Source: Roseospirillum parvum (GTDB lineage: Bacteria; Pseudomonadota; Alphaproteobacteria; Rhodospirillales; Rhodospirillaceae). From it: DNA of 40,350 nt. Each line of letters starts with the position of its first letter. Within the stretch, counting starts at the first letter, position 1. The stretch spans positions 1 through 40,350 of the forward strand of contig NZ_FNCV01000014.1 of assembly GCF_900100455.1 (NCBI RefSeq), read 5' to 3'. Positions 8,132 through 16,382 of the stretch are shown piece after piece. Below the pieces are notes generated by a model that had not been told where the DNA came from, did no database searches, and worked only from the letters and a program-made list of their open reading frames with translations. The translations under genes and the position numbers were made by a program.

Positions 8132-8229
8132 GCCGCCCGGGCGGTGGCCATGGCTGAAACGGGGTGACCGGGCCGGGCTTTCCCAATCCGGCCGACCTTG
8201 AACGTGAACTTCAACGTGGATTGACGGCG

Positions 8230-8799
8230 ATGTCGCTTTCACTGCTGCTGGATGTGGTCATCGTGGCCCTGTTGGTGCCGACCATCATCTATGCCGTCAT
8301 CCTCAACAACCGTCTGGCCAGCCTGCGCAAGAACCGCGACGCCCTGGCCAAGGTGGTGCACAGCTTCAACGAGGCCACGGTGCGCGCCGAATCCGGCATT
8401 CCGCGCCTGCGCCGGGCGGCCGACGAGGCGGCCGAGGCGCTGGCCGCCCGGGTCGAGAAGGCGCACGGCCTGCGCGACGATCTTGCCTTCATGGTCGAGC
8501 GGGCCGAGGAATTGGCCGACCGCCTGGAAAACGCCCTGAAGGGGGCGCGCGGCGAGGTCCGGCCGAGCCCGGGGGCGGCCCTGGCCCAGACTCCCGCCGC
8601 CGTCCGCAAGCCGGCGCCGGCCGAACCGGACACCGCCCCGGCTCCCATGCCGACCCCAACCCTGGCCCGCCGCGCCGCCCGCGTGGTGCCCGGCGAGAGC
8701 CTGTCGCCGCGCCTTGACGGCGAGGACGCCGATCTGCCCGACGACGAGCGCTCGGAGGCCGAACGGGCCCTCCTCCAGGCGCTGCAGTCGGTGCGCTAG
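8230..8799 (+). CDS. DUF6468 domain protein of the flagellar cluster
   Basis: This 189-residue protein has an N-terminal membrane segment (LLLDVVIVALLVPTIIYAVIL). It is followed by a charged helical region of about 90 residues, with NNRLASLRKNRDAL and RAADEAAEALAARVEKAHGLRDDLAFMVERAEELADRLE in two pieces, predicted coiled coil. A Pro/Ala-rich tail follows. I associate this pattern with DUF6468 proteins found next to fliM and motE in alphaproteobacteria. The start is uncertain: ATG 8230 fits the hydrophobic segment but lacks a Shine-Dalgarno, and a GTG at 8164 would add 22 residues. Function is unknown; position suggests a motor accessory. Confidence 0.7.
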   Translation: MSLSLLLDVVIVALLVPTIIYAVILNNRLASLRKNRDALAKVVHSFNEATVRAESGIPRLRRAADEAAEALAARVEKAHGLRDDLAFMVERAEELADRLENALKGARGEVRPSPGAALAQTPAAVRKPAPAEPDTAPAPMPTPTLARRAARVVPGESLSPRLDGEDADLPDDERSEAERALLQALQSVR

Positions 8800-8812
8800 G
8801 ACGCCTGATCCC

Positions 8813-9679
8813 ATGAGCCGGAAAGCCACCTCCCAGCCCACCTCCCCGCGTCGCGCCCCGTCGCCGGCGGCCCGCCGCAGCCCGGCGGCCACGGCGCGGC
8901 GCCGGGCCAGTCGGCGCGGCAAGGGCTTCGCCTTGCCCCGGCCGCGCCTGCTGCCGCTGCTCATCGTGGTCGCCATGGTGGTGGTCACGGTGCGTCTGGG
9001 CGGCATCTGGCAGGATGTCAGCCTGCAGGTGATCGGCCTCAGGCTGGAGCGCGCCGAGGCCCAGGCCCAGGAGGTCGGGCAGGAGGCGCCGCCGCCGGCC
9101 GCGCAACCGGCCGCCGAGCCGCCCGCGGCGGTCGGCGAGCCCGGCTCGCCGGTGCCCACCGCCGCCCTGACCGGGGCCCTGCAAAGCCCGCCCCAGGCCG
9201 ACGACCCGGCGCGCGACCCGATCGGCTTCACCCAGTCCGAGATCGAGGTCCTGCAGAAACTGGCCGAGCGGCGCGAGGAACTGGAACAGCGCGAACAGAG
9301 CCTCGCCGTGCAGGAGGCCCTGCTCCAGGCGGCCGAGGAGCGGCTCGACCGCCGGGTCGAGGAGTTGCGCCAGCTGGAAAGCCGCATCAACGATCTGGTC
9401 AAGACCCACGACGATCAGGAACAGGCCCGGCTCGACCGGCTGGTCAAGGTCTACACCAGCATGAAGCCCAAGGACGCGGCGCGCATCTTCAACGGCCTGG
9501 ACATGCCCATCCTGCTCGACCTGTTCGAGATCATGCAGGAGCGCAAGGCGGCCCCCATCCTGGCCGAGATGAGCGCCGACAAGGCCCGCCTGCTGACCGA
9601 GGAGCTGTCGCGCCGCAAGGACCTGCCCGAGGCCGGCGAGCCCCTGGTGCCGCCCGAGGGAGCCGCCGGCAATGGCTGA
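8813..9679 (+). CDS. motE: MotE-like flagellar protein (MgtE_N-type C-terminus)
   Basis: This 288-residue protein has a basic Arg/Pro/Ser-rich N-terminus (about 1-45), one membrane segment (about 46-62, LLPLLIVVAMVVVTVRL), a Pro/Ala-rich stretch, and a long coiled coil (about 140-220). The C-terminal domain VYTSMKPKDAARIFNGLD plus MQERKAAPILAEMSADKAR is the MgtE-N-like fold seen in MotE, a periplasmic chaperone of MotC in rhizobia. The start at 8813 is the first ATG that gives a plausible membrane topology, with AGGA 11 bases upstream. It lies 13 bases after the DUF6468 gene. The motE name is by domain analogy. Confidence 0.75.
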   Translation: MSRKATSQPTSPRRAPSPAARRSPAATARRRASRRGKGFALPRPRLLPLLIVVAMVVVTVRLGGIWQDVSLQVIGLRLERAEAQAQEVGQEAPPPAAQPAAEPPAAVGEPGSPVPTAALTGALQSPPQADDPARDPIGFTQSEIEVLQKLAERREELEQREQSLAVQEALLQAAEERLDRRVEELRQLESRINDLVKTHDDQEQARLDRLVKVYTSMKPKDAARIFNGLDMPILLDLFEIMQERKAAPILAEMSADKARLLTEELSRRKDLPEAGEPLVPPEGAAGNG

Positions 9680-9779
9680 GCCGGCCCCCACCCGCGACCG
9701 GTCGACACCCGGTCCTTTGCGAGGCGCGGTTGCGCCGGGGCTTGCGATGGACTCCCCCCTAATTTATGAAGGTATGCAA

Positions 9780-9795
9780 TGGACAGGGCTTTGCC
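9780..9795 (+). promoter_or_regulatory. Candidate sigma-54 promoter for cheY-cheZ
   Basis: The plus strand has TGG-N8-TTGCC, with -24 GG at 9781-9782 and -12 GC at 9793-9794 separated by exactly 10 bases. The TTGC box is intact; the upstream box is TGGACAG compared with consensus TGGCACG. It lies in a 245-bp spacer between the MotE-like gene and cheY. Predicted start is near 9806, leaving a leader of about 119 bases. The same spacer contains a relatively A/T-rich stretch at 9760-9780. Confidence 0.5.
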
Positions 9796-9924
9796 GCCGG
9801 GCCACCCTTTCGGTCGCGGCGGCGAGGCCTTCAACGGAAATGCCCGAGCGGTCCGCCATCATGGGTCCGCCGGCGGCGCGGGGACCGACCCGGGATAGGG
9901 CCCGGCGAACACGGGAGTTAGGGA

Positions 9925-10314
9925 ATGGCTGTCGATAAGAACATGAAGATCCTCATCGTCGATGACTACAAGACGATGTTGCGGATCATCCGCAACCTGT
10001 TGCGCCAGCTTGGCTTTGTGGACATCGAGGAGGCCACCGACGGCAGCGCCGCCCTGCAGATGCTGCGCACCGGCGGCCCCTACGGGCTGATCATCTCGGA
10101 CTGGAACATGGAGCCCATGACCGGTCTGCAGCTGCTGCGCGAGGTGCGCGCCGATCCCAAGCTGAAGGGTACCCCGTTCATCATGGTGACCGCCGAATCC
10201 AAGTCGGAGAACGTCATCGCCGCCAAGGAGGCCGGGGTCTCCAACTACATCGTCAAGCCCTTCAACGCCGAGACGCTGAAAGCCAAGATGGTCAGCGTGC
10301 TGGGCGACTTCTAG
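9925..10314 (+). CDS. cheY: Chemotaxis response regulator CheY
   Basis: This 129-residue stand-alone receiver domain has an acidic pocket Asp13/Asp14 (LIVDDYKTM), a phosphoacceptor Asp59 (IISDWNMEPM), a switch Thr89 (MVTAES) and Lys111 (IVKPFNAETL). These are all the residues needed for phosphorylation by CheA and for binding FliM. GGGAG lies 9 bases before the ATG. No CheA or receptor genes are in view. The adjacent cheZ makes a role in motor switching likely. Confidence 0.96.
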   Translation: MAVDKNMKILIVDDYKTMLRIIRNLLRQLGFVDIEEATDGSAALQMLRTGGPYGLIISDWNMEPMTGLQLLREVRADPKLKGTPFIMVTAESKSENVIAAKEAGVSNYIVKPFNAETLKAKMVSVLGDF

Positions 10315-10485
10315 CAGGGCGCCCCCTGTCCTGACCGCCGGCCCGCGTTGGATCGGACCGGCGGCTGGCGGCGCGGTGGATCGGGGCGCGCGCCCCACGG
10401 GGCGGCCGGGTACTGTGTGGGCGCGGCGGGGTCCCGGCGCGCTGGCCTGGGCTCCAGGGCCGCCAACTCCATGGGAGATCCCCTG

Positions 10486-11112
10486 ATGAGCGACCACCCC
10501 GACTCTGCGCAGATGGACCCGGCGGCCGGGCGGGAGCAGCTCGACCGCACGGCCATGGCCCGGTTGATCGACCGCCAGAAGGACATCCTGGAAGACCTGC
10601 GTCAGATGGCCTCGCTGCTCGACGCGGCGCGGAGCGAGATCGCCAGCCTCAAGCCGCAGGAGATCGGCAGCAATTTCCTGCCCAGCGCGGCCGACGAACT
10701 GGACGCCATCGTCGAGGCCACCGAGCAGGCCACCGGGCAGATCATGGACTCGGCCGAGATCATCGAGGCGGTGGTCGAGAAGCAGGGCGGCGAGGTGGCC
10801 GAGCAGCTGACCGAGGCGGTCACCCGCATCTACGAGGCCTGCTCGTTCCAGGACATCACCGGCCAGCGCATCACCAAGGTGGTGAGAACCCTGAAATCGG
10901 TCGAGGAACGGGTCTCCGAGATGCTTGCCGCGCTCGACCTGCTGAGCCCGGACGAGGAGGCGGCCCTGCACGCCCAGACCGCCGCCCGGGCCGGCGATCC
11001 CGACGAGGCCGACCTTCTGAATGGCCCGCAACTGCCCGACCAGGCCATCCGCCAGGATGATGTGGACGCCCTGTTCGGCGGCCCGCCCCGGGAGGGTGGC
11101 GGCGACCGGTGA
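10486..11112 (+). CDS. cheZ: CheY-phosphate phosphatase CheZ
   Basis: This 208-residue, almost entirely helical protein carries the CheZ signature ACSFQDITGQRITKVV near residues 120-135, including the catalytic Gln of the D-I-T-G-Q block. An extreme C-terminal tail (RQDDVDALFGG) resembles the CheY-binding helix of CheZ. The start at 10486 has GGGAG 8 bases upstream; an in-frame ATG at 10471 would add 5 residues. The 171-base spacer from cheY is GC-rich, with a small hairpin (stem CAGGG) just after the cheY stop. Location downstream of cheY supports the role. Confidence 0.88.
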   Translation: MSDHPDSAQMDPAAGREQLDRTAMARLIDRQKDILEDLRQMASLLDAARSEIASLKPQEIGSNFLPSAADELDAIVEATEQATGQIMDSAEIIEAVVEKQGGEVAEQLTEAVTRIYEACSFQDITGQRITKVVRTLKSVEERVSEMLAALDLLSPDEEAALHAQTAARAGDPDEADLLNGPQLPDQAIRQDDVDALFGGPPREGGGDR

Positions 11113-11178
11113 GCCCCGGTGAGCCGAGAATCGGGCACCGCCCACCACGGGGCGCCCCGAGGGGAAAGATGACCAGCC

Positions 11179-12036
11179 ATGGGTTTTGCCCGCACAGGCC
11201 CTGATTCCGGTTCGCCGCCGCCCCCGGCGGAGGGGTCGGTCTTGGCCCCCGGTTTGGCCCCCGGTTTGGCCCCCGGGTTGGCCCCCGGGGCCAGGCGTCG
11301 GGGCCGGCTGGCCGCCCTTGCCGCGTCACCGGCGCCGCCGCCCGCCGGCTCGCCGCTGGGCCCCTTGCTGGTCCTGCTGCTGCCCCTGTTCCTGCTGCTG
11401 CTGGCCATCTTCCTGATGCTCAACGCCCTCTCCGAGCCCAAGGCACAGCGCAGTCTGGCCGCCGTCGACAGCCTGCAGCGCACGTTTTCCGACGCCCCGC
11501 GCCGCCCGGAGGCGGCCAGCCCCGCCTTCACCGGCCGCCAGGGCAACGTGCCGGGGCTCGACCGCACCCTGGCGGCGGCCCTGGATCGGGTCTTCGCCGA
11601 GGACATGCCGGCGGCGAAAATCCGCCGCCTGACCCCGGGCCAGGACATGGAGGTGAGCTTCCATGCCGAGGCCCTGTTCGCCCCCGGCAGCGCCGCCCCA
11701 CGGCCGCCGCGCCGCCATCTGATCGATCTGCTGGTGGCCGAGTTGGCCGCCCCGCCGGCCGGCCGGGCGTGGCGCATGGAAGCCCTGGTCGCCGTGCCCG
11801 ATCTGGCGCCGCGTCCCGAGGCGCTGGCGCTGTTCCTGCCCGATGGCACGGCCCCGCCGGGGATCAGCCCGACCGAGCTGGGCTTCGCCCGGGCCACCGC
11901 CCTGGGCCGTCTGCTGACCCGGCGCGGCGCCCCGGCGGGCACCGTCTCGGTGGGGCTTGAGGTCGACACGGTGCCGGCGGTGCGCCTGCTGTTCCGGCTG
12001 GTGCCGGCCGAGCGGCCGGGCGGGGGGGCGCCATGA
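11179..12036 (+). CDS. MotB-like membrane protein without channel aspartate
   Basis: This 285-residue protein has a Pro/Gly-rich cytoplasmic N-terminus, including an LAPG tetrapeptide repeated four times (residues 22-37). One membrane segment follows (about 60-84, LLVLLLPLFLLLLAIFLMLN), then a periplasmic domain. Its end (ELGFARATALGRLLTRRG) aligns with the OmpA-like domain of the next gene (LSLARATAVARALGAAG). The membrane helix has no acidic residue, so it cannot supply the proton-binding Asp of a stator B subunit. It overlaps motB by ATGA. Inference: a degenerate MotB paralogue acting as an accessory or structural partner. Confidence 0.6.
   Translation: MGFARTGPDSGSPPPPAEGSVLAPGLAPGLAPGLAPGARRRGRLAALAASPAPPPAGSPLGPLLVLLLPLFLLLLAIFLMLNALSEPKAQRSLAAVDSLQRTFSDAPRRPEAASPAFTGRQGNVPGLDRTLAAALDRVFAEDMPAAKIRRLTPGQDMEVSFHAEALFAPGSAAPRPPRRHLIDLLVAELAAPPAGRAWRMEALVAVPDLAPRPEALALFLPDGTAPPGISPTELGFARATALGRLLTRRGAPAGTVSVGLEVDTVPAVRLLFRLVPAERPGGGAP
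11242..11289. repeat. Four 12-bp tandem repeats in the MotB-like gene
   Basis: Four units of TTGGCCCCCGGT/G encode four Leu-Ala-Pro-Gly tetrapeptides in the cytoplasmic N-terminal region. The units are in frame, so copy changes would not disrupt translation. The second half differs from the first by a T-to-G change at the unit end. Confidence 0.9.
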
Positions 12037-12836
12037 GCAGCCCGGTCGAGCGCCTGAAGGCCGAACTGTCGGCGCCGCCGCCGAACTCCCCGGGGCGTGG
12101 CATCGGCGGCGCCTGGATGATGATCTTCACCGATCTGGTGCTGCTGCTGCTGACCTTCTTCGTGCTGCTGTTCTCCATGTCCGAGCTGCGCCAGGGCGCC
12201 TTCGACGGACTGGTCGAGGCGTTGTCGCGCCGCCCCACGCCCGAGATCCCCGAAGGCCTGCCGCTGCCGGTGGCCGAGCGCACCATTCCCACCGTCGACC
12301 GCCCCATCGGCGAGGACCTGGGCTACCTGGAAAGCGTCCTCGCCCAGGCCCTGGCCGAGGACCCCCGGCTGGCCGGGGCCCGCCTGGAACCGCGCGAGGG
12401 CACCCTGGTGCTGACCCTGCCGGCCGATTTGCTGTTTCCGCCCAACGGCGCCACCCTGTCCGATCCGGCGCGCCGCGCGGTGGGCGATCTGGCCAGCGGC
12501 GTGCTGGCCAACCTGGACAACCGGCTGGCGGTCAGCGGTCACGCCGCGCCGCCGCGCCCGACCGGGGTCGGCGCCCTGCCCGGCGAGGACCCGGGGGCGG
12601 CGCCGCGCATCGCCGCCGACGACCCCTGGGCCCTGTCGCTGGCCCGCGCCACCGCCGTCGCCCGGGCCCTGGGCGCGGCCGGCTATCCGGCGCCGCTGTC
12701 GGTGCTCGCCCACGGCGACAGCCGCTTCGCCGATCTGGCCGACCTGCCCCCCCTGTTGCGCCGCCGCTTCGCGGCCCGGGTCGATCTGATGATCCTGCCC
12801 CAGGCCACCGAGACCCAAGGGACCCTGGCCCGATGA
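12033..12836 (+). CDS. motB: Flagellar motor stator protein MotB
   Basis: This 267-residue stator B subunit has the short cytoplasmic tail and single membrane helix of MotB: WMMIFTDLVLLLLTFFVLLF with the ion-binding Asp34. A plug-like linker follows, then an OmpA-type peptidoglycan-binding domain (LFPPNGATLSDPARRAV ... SLARATAVARAL ... HGDSRFAD ... RRRFAARVDLMI). The GHTD of canonical MotB is replaced by SGHAAP, and the domain is slightly divergent. It overlaps both neighbours by ATGA, so the three genes are translationally coupled. No motA is present in the window. Confidence 0.82.
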   Translation: MSSPVERLKAELSAPPPNSPGRGIGGAWMMIFTDLVLLLLTFFVLLFSMSELRQGAFDGLVEALSRRPTPEIPEGLPLPVAERTIPTVDRPIGEDLGYLESVLAQALAEDPRLAGARLEPREGTLVLTLPADLLFPPNGATLSDPARRAVGDLASGVLANLDNRLAVSGHAAPPRPTGVGALPGEDPGAAPRIAADDPWALSLARATAVARALGAAGYPAPLSVLAHGDSRFADLADLPPLLRRRFAARVDLMILPQATETQGTLAR

Positions 12837-15800
12837 GCCGCCGTCTGTTGGCCGCCCTGAGCCTGATCGCCCTGGCCCTGCTCGCCGTGCCCCGGCCGGG
12901 GCTTGCCGCCCAGGTGCTGAAGGCGGCCGAGCATCAGGGTTTCGGGCGGCTGGTCTTCAACTGGTCGGTGCCGGTGCGCTATCAGGCCGACCTCGCCGCC
13001 GGGCAACTGATCGTGCAGTTCGACCGCCCGGTGGAGGGCGACATCGAGGGCCCCCTGGCGGCGGTCGACGACTACATCCAGGGGGTGCGGGTCAGCCCCG
13101 ACCGCCGGGTTTTGACCTTCAACCTGACCGGCCCCTTCCAGGCCCAGGCCTTCACCCTGGGCGGCGCCGTGGTGATCGACCTGATCGGTCCCGGCGGCCC
13201 CGCCGAGGCAGCCTCTCCGCCCGCCGCCCCGCCGCCCCCGGTCCCCGACCTGGACACCGCCGCCCCGCCGCCCCTGGGGGTGCGCGAGGCCAGCCATGCC
13301 GATTATCACCGCGTCGTCTTCGACTGGCCGACCCCGGTCGAGTATGCGGTGCGCGAGGCCCCGGACCGGGTCGAGGTCAGCTTCAACCGGCCGGCCCGCC
13401 TCGATGCCGCCGCCCTGGACCGCCGCCTGCCGCCGGCCCTCAAGGGGGTGACCGCCAGTTCCGGCGATGGTGGCCTGGTGGTCAGCCTGCCCCGGCCGGC
13501 CGGGGCCGGGGTGCGCCATCTGACCAGCGGCCCCAAGGTGGTGCTCGACTTCCTCGGCCCGCCGGAGCTGTTCGAGCCGCCGTCCGGGACCCGCCCGACC
13601 CCACTGGCCGCCGCCGACCCGGACAACGAACCGGTGGTCGAGCCGGACCAGATTCCGGCACCAACCCCCGAGCCGGCGGATCAGACCACCGGGGCCGAGG
13701 ACGACGCGGCGTTGGCCGCCGAGCCGGTGGTCGAGCCCGATCAGGTGCCGCCCCCGGCCGCCGAACCGGTGGTGGAGCCCGAGCCCGAGCCGGTCGCCGC
13801 CTCGTCCCCCCAGCCGGCGGCCCAGGCCGCGCCGGCCCCCCCGCCGCCCCCCACTCCCCCCGCCGAGGGGGCGGCCGACGAGCGCCAAAAGGTGGAGAGT
13901 CTGGTTCGCGATCTGGCCGCCGAGGCTGAAACCCCCGACACCGGGCCTCTCACCCCGTCCGCCGCCGACACGCCGGCCGCCTCGGCCACCGCCGCCGAGC
14001 CGGCGGTGCGCTCGCGGGTGGTCAGCCTCAGCTTCTCGTGGACCAAGCCGACGGCGGCGGCGGTGTTCCGGCGCGGCGGCTATCTGTGGGTGCTGTTCGA
14101 CCGCTACCAGGAGGTCGACACCAACCTGCTGGCCCGCCTGGGGGCCGGCGTGGTGCGCCATGTGGAGCAGATTCCCAACGCCAAGGCGACCATCGTGCGC
14201 CTCATCACCGAGCCCGGCTTCAATCCCTCGACGCGCCGCGAGGGGCTGCTGTGGATCGTCGACCTGATGCGCCAGCCGCTGGCCCCGCAGGTGCCCATCG
14301 ACGTGGAGCCGCAGCCGCGCAGCCCGGTCGGGCCGCGCCTGTTCCTGTCGGTCACCGAGGGTGGGGCCCCGGTCACCGTGCGCGATCCGGCGGTGGGCGA
14401 CGCGCTGACCGTGGTTCCGGTCATTCCGCTCGGCCATGGCATCGCGCCGCAGCGGGTCTACCCGGACCTCGCCCTGCCGACCACGGCGCAAGGGGTGCTG
14501 GTGCTGCCCCGGCGCGACGACGTGGCGGTGGAGTCGACGCGCAGCGGCATCGCCCTCACCGCGCCGGGCGGTCTGCGTTTCTCGCCGCCGGTTGATCGCC
14601 AGCAGGCACTGGCCGACCTGGGCGATCCGTCGAGCCTCGAAACCGTCTTCGAGATTGATGCCTGGCAGCGCGGCGGGCCCGACAAGTTCCAGGCCGACGA
14701 GCAGGCGCTGCTCGGCACGGTGGCCCTGCAATCGGCCGACCAGAAGAAGTTCGGCCGCCTCGAGTTGGCCCGCTTCTACTTCGCCCATGGCCTGGCCGCC
14801 GAGGCGCTGGGGGTGCTCGGGGTGATCGCCGCCGACAGCCCGGAGCTGATCAACACGCCGGCCTTCAAGGCCCTGCACGGCGCCGCCAGCTACATGATGG
14901 GGCGCTACGACGACGCCATCGAGGACCTCTCCCACCCCAGTCTCGCCGGCAACGACGAGGCCGCCTTCTGGCGCGCCGCCGCCCAGGCCAGCTTCGGCGA
15001 GCCGGGGCTTCAGGCCCCCACCCTGAAGCGCACCGGCGGCGTCATCGGCGAGTATCCGCGCGCCCTCAAGGTGCCGCTGGCCATGCTCTCGGCCGAGGCG
15101 GCGATCGAGGCCGGCGATGACCTCTCGGCCCTGACCTTCCTCGACGCCGCCGACCAGGGCGAGCCGACAGCGCGCCAGCAGGCCGGGCTGACCTTCCTCA
15201 AGGGCCTGCTGGAGGAAGCGACCGGCAACTTCGAGGCCGCCATCGAGGCCTGGAACGAGGTCGCCGACGGCACCGACCGTCTGTACCGGGCCCGCGCCCT
15301 GCGCCGGCGCGCCGAGTTGCAGTACCGCATCGAGGAAATCGGCCTCGGCGGGCTGATCGACCAGTTGGAGGACCTGCGCTTCGCGTGGCGCGGCGACAGC
15401 TTCGAGTTCAGCCTGATGATGCGTCTTGGCGACCTCTACCAGGAGGCCGGCGACTGGGGCGAGGCGCTGCGCGTGCTGAAAACCGCCGCCACCTACTTCA
15501 AGGGCTATCCGGGGGCCGAACAGGCCACCGAAACCATGCGCCAGATCTTCAGCCACCTGTTCCACGACGGCGCCGCCGACGATCTGGAGCCGGTGCGCGC
15601 CATCGCCCTGTTCGAGGAATTCCGCGAACTGACCCCGTCCGGCCCCAAGGGCGACGAGATGATCCGCCGGCTGGCCGACCGGCTGGTCGCGGTCGACCTT
15701 CTGCCCCAGGCCGCCAACCTGTTGGCCCGGCAGGTGAAATACCGCCTGGAAGGGGAGGAGAAGGCGCGCGTCGGAACCCGGCTGGCGGCCGTCCAGTTGC

Positions 15801-16375
15801 TCGACCGCAAGCCCAACCAGGCCCTCAGGACCCTGATCACCACCCGCGCCGCCGGGCGCCTCGACCCGGAGATGGAAAGCCAGCGCAACCACATCATGGT
15901 GCGCGCCTTGGCCGACGTGGAGAAGCACACCGAGGCCCTGCTGCTGCTCGAGGACGACACCTCGGACGAGGCCGCCCTGCTGCGCGCCGACATCTATCGC
16001 GAAACCGAGCAGTGGGAGAAGATGGCCTTGAGCCTCAAGCCCCTGATGCCGGAGCCGGAGCGCGGCCTCGCGCTGTCCACCGATCAGGCGCGGCGCATCC
16101 TCGACATGGCCACCGCGCTGACCCTGGCCCAGGACGAGCACGGCAGCGCCCTTCTGCGGCGTCGCTATGGGGCGGCGATGCGCGACACCCCCTTCTTCGA
16201 CGCCTTCGACCTGATCACCCAGACCTCCGAACAGGGCTACACCGACTGGCGCAAGGTGCGCGACAAGGTGCAGCAGGCGGAGAACTTCCGCACCTTCGTT
16301 GACGACCTCAAGGGACGCATCAAGTCGGCCGGGCTGTCCGGCGCCCTGGCCAGGGATACCGCCGCCGGCGGCTGA
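12833..16375 (+). CDS. Large exported TPR protein with AMIN-like repeats
   Basis: This 1180-residue protein has a signal peptide (MSRRLLAALSLIALALLAVP, ending near GLAAQ). Three related beta-rich segments follow, each with a (R)LVFNW/VVFDW/LSFSW strand and a (I/V)xVxFDRP-type strand. They lie at residues 26-110, 150-243 and 394-486, and resemble AMIN or secretin-associated modules. The second and third are joined by a Pro/Ala/Glu-rich linker containing repeated EPVVEPDQ. From about residue 620 to the end, helical TPR-like repeats dominate (GLAAEALGVLGVIAADSPEL, GNFEAAIEAWNEVADGTDRL). The ATG overlaps the motB stop. I do not recognise a named family; coupling to motB suggests a periplasmic motor or envelope role. 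Confidence 0.75.
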   Translation: MSRRLLAALSLIALALLAVPRPGLAAQVLKAAEHQGFGRLVFNWSVPVRYQADLAAGQLIVQFDRPVEGDIEGPLAAVDDYIQGVRVSPDRRVLTFNLTGPFQAQAFTLGGAVVIDLIGPGGPAEAASPPAAPPPPVPDLDTAAPPPLGVREASHADYHRVVFDWPTPVEYAVREAPDRVEVSFNRPARLDAAALDRRLPPALKGVTASSGDGGLVVSLPRPAGAGVRHLTSGPKVVLDFLGPPELFEPPSGTRPTPLAAADPDNEPVVEPDQIPAPTPEPADQTTGAEDDAALAAEPVVEPDQVPPPAAEPVVEPEPEPVAASSPQPAAQAAPAPPPPPTPPAEGAADERQKVESLVRDLAAEAETPDTGPLTPSAADTPAASATAAEPAVRSRVVSLSFSWTKPTAAAVFRRGGYLWVLFDRYQEVDTNLLARLGAGVVRHVEQIPNAKATIVRLITEPGFNPSTRREGLLWIVDLMRQPLAPQVPIDVEPQPRSPVGPRLFLSVTEGGAPVTVRDPAVGDALTVVPVIPLGHGIAPQRVYPDLALPTTAQGVLVLPRRDDVAVESTRSGIALTAPGGLRFSPPVDRQQALADLGDPSSLETVFEIDAWQRGGPDKFQADEQALLGTVALQSADQKKFGRLELARFYFAHGLAAEALGVLGVIAADSPELINTPAFKALHGAASYMMGRYDDAIEDLSHPSLAGNDEAAFWRAAAQASFGEPGLQAPTLKRTGGVIGEYPRALKVPLAMLSAEAAIEAGDDLSALTFLDAADQGEPTARQQAGLTFLKGLLEEATGNFEAAIEAWNEVADGTDRLYRARALRRRAELQYRIEEIGLGGLIDQLEDLRFAWRGDSFEFSLMMRLGDLYQEAGDWGEALRVLKTAATYFKGYPGAEQATETMRQIFSHLFHDGAADDLEPVRAIALFEEFRELTPSGPKGDEMIRRLADRLVAVDLLPQAANLLARQVKYRLEGEEKARVGTRLAAVQLLDRKPNQALRTLITTRAAGRLDPEMESQRNHIMVRALADVEKHTEALLLLEDDTSDEAALLRADIYRETEQWEKMALSLKPLMPEPERGLALSTDQARRILDMATALTLAQDEHGSALLRRRYGAAMRDTPFFDAFDLITQTSEQGYTDWRKVRDKVQQAENFRTFVDDLKGRIKSAGLSGALARDTAAGG

Positions 16376-16382
16376 GGGCCGC

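Noticed and set aside
9672-9938. 88-codon plus-strand frame between the MotE-like gene and cheY
   Set aside because: It overlaps the end of one gene and the start of cheY, lacks a family pattern, and contains the candidate sigma-54 promoter.
10315-10485. Small gene between cheY and cheZ
   Set aside because: No frame has a start with ribosome-binding site independent of cheZ. The sequence is GC-rich and hairpin-prone.
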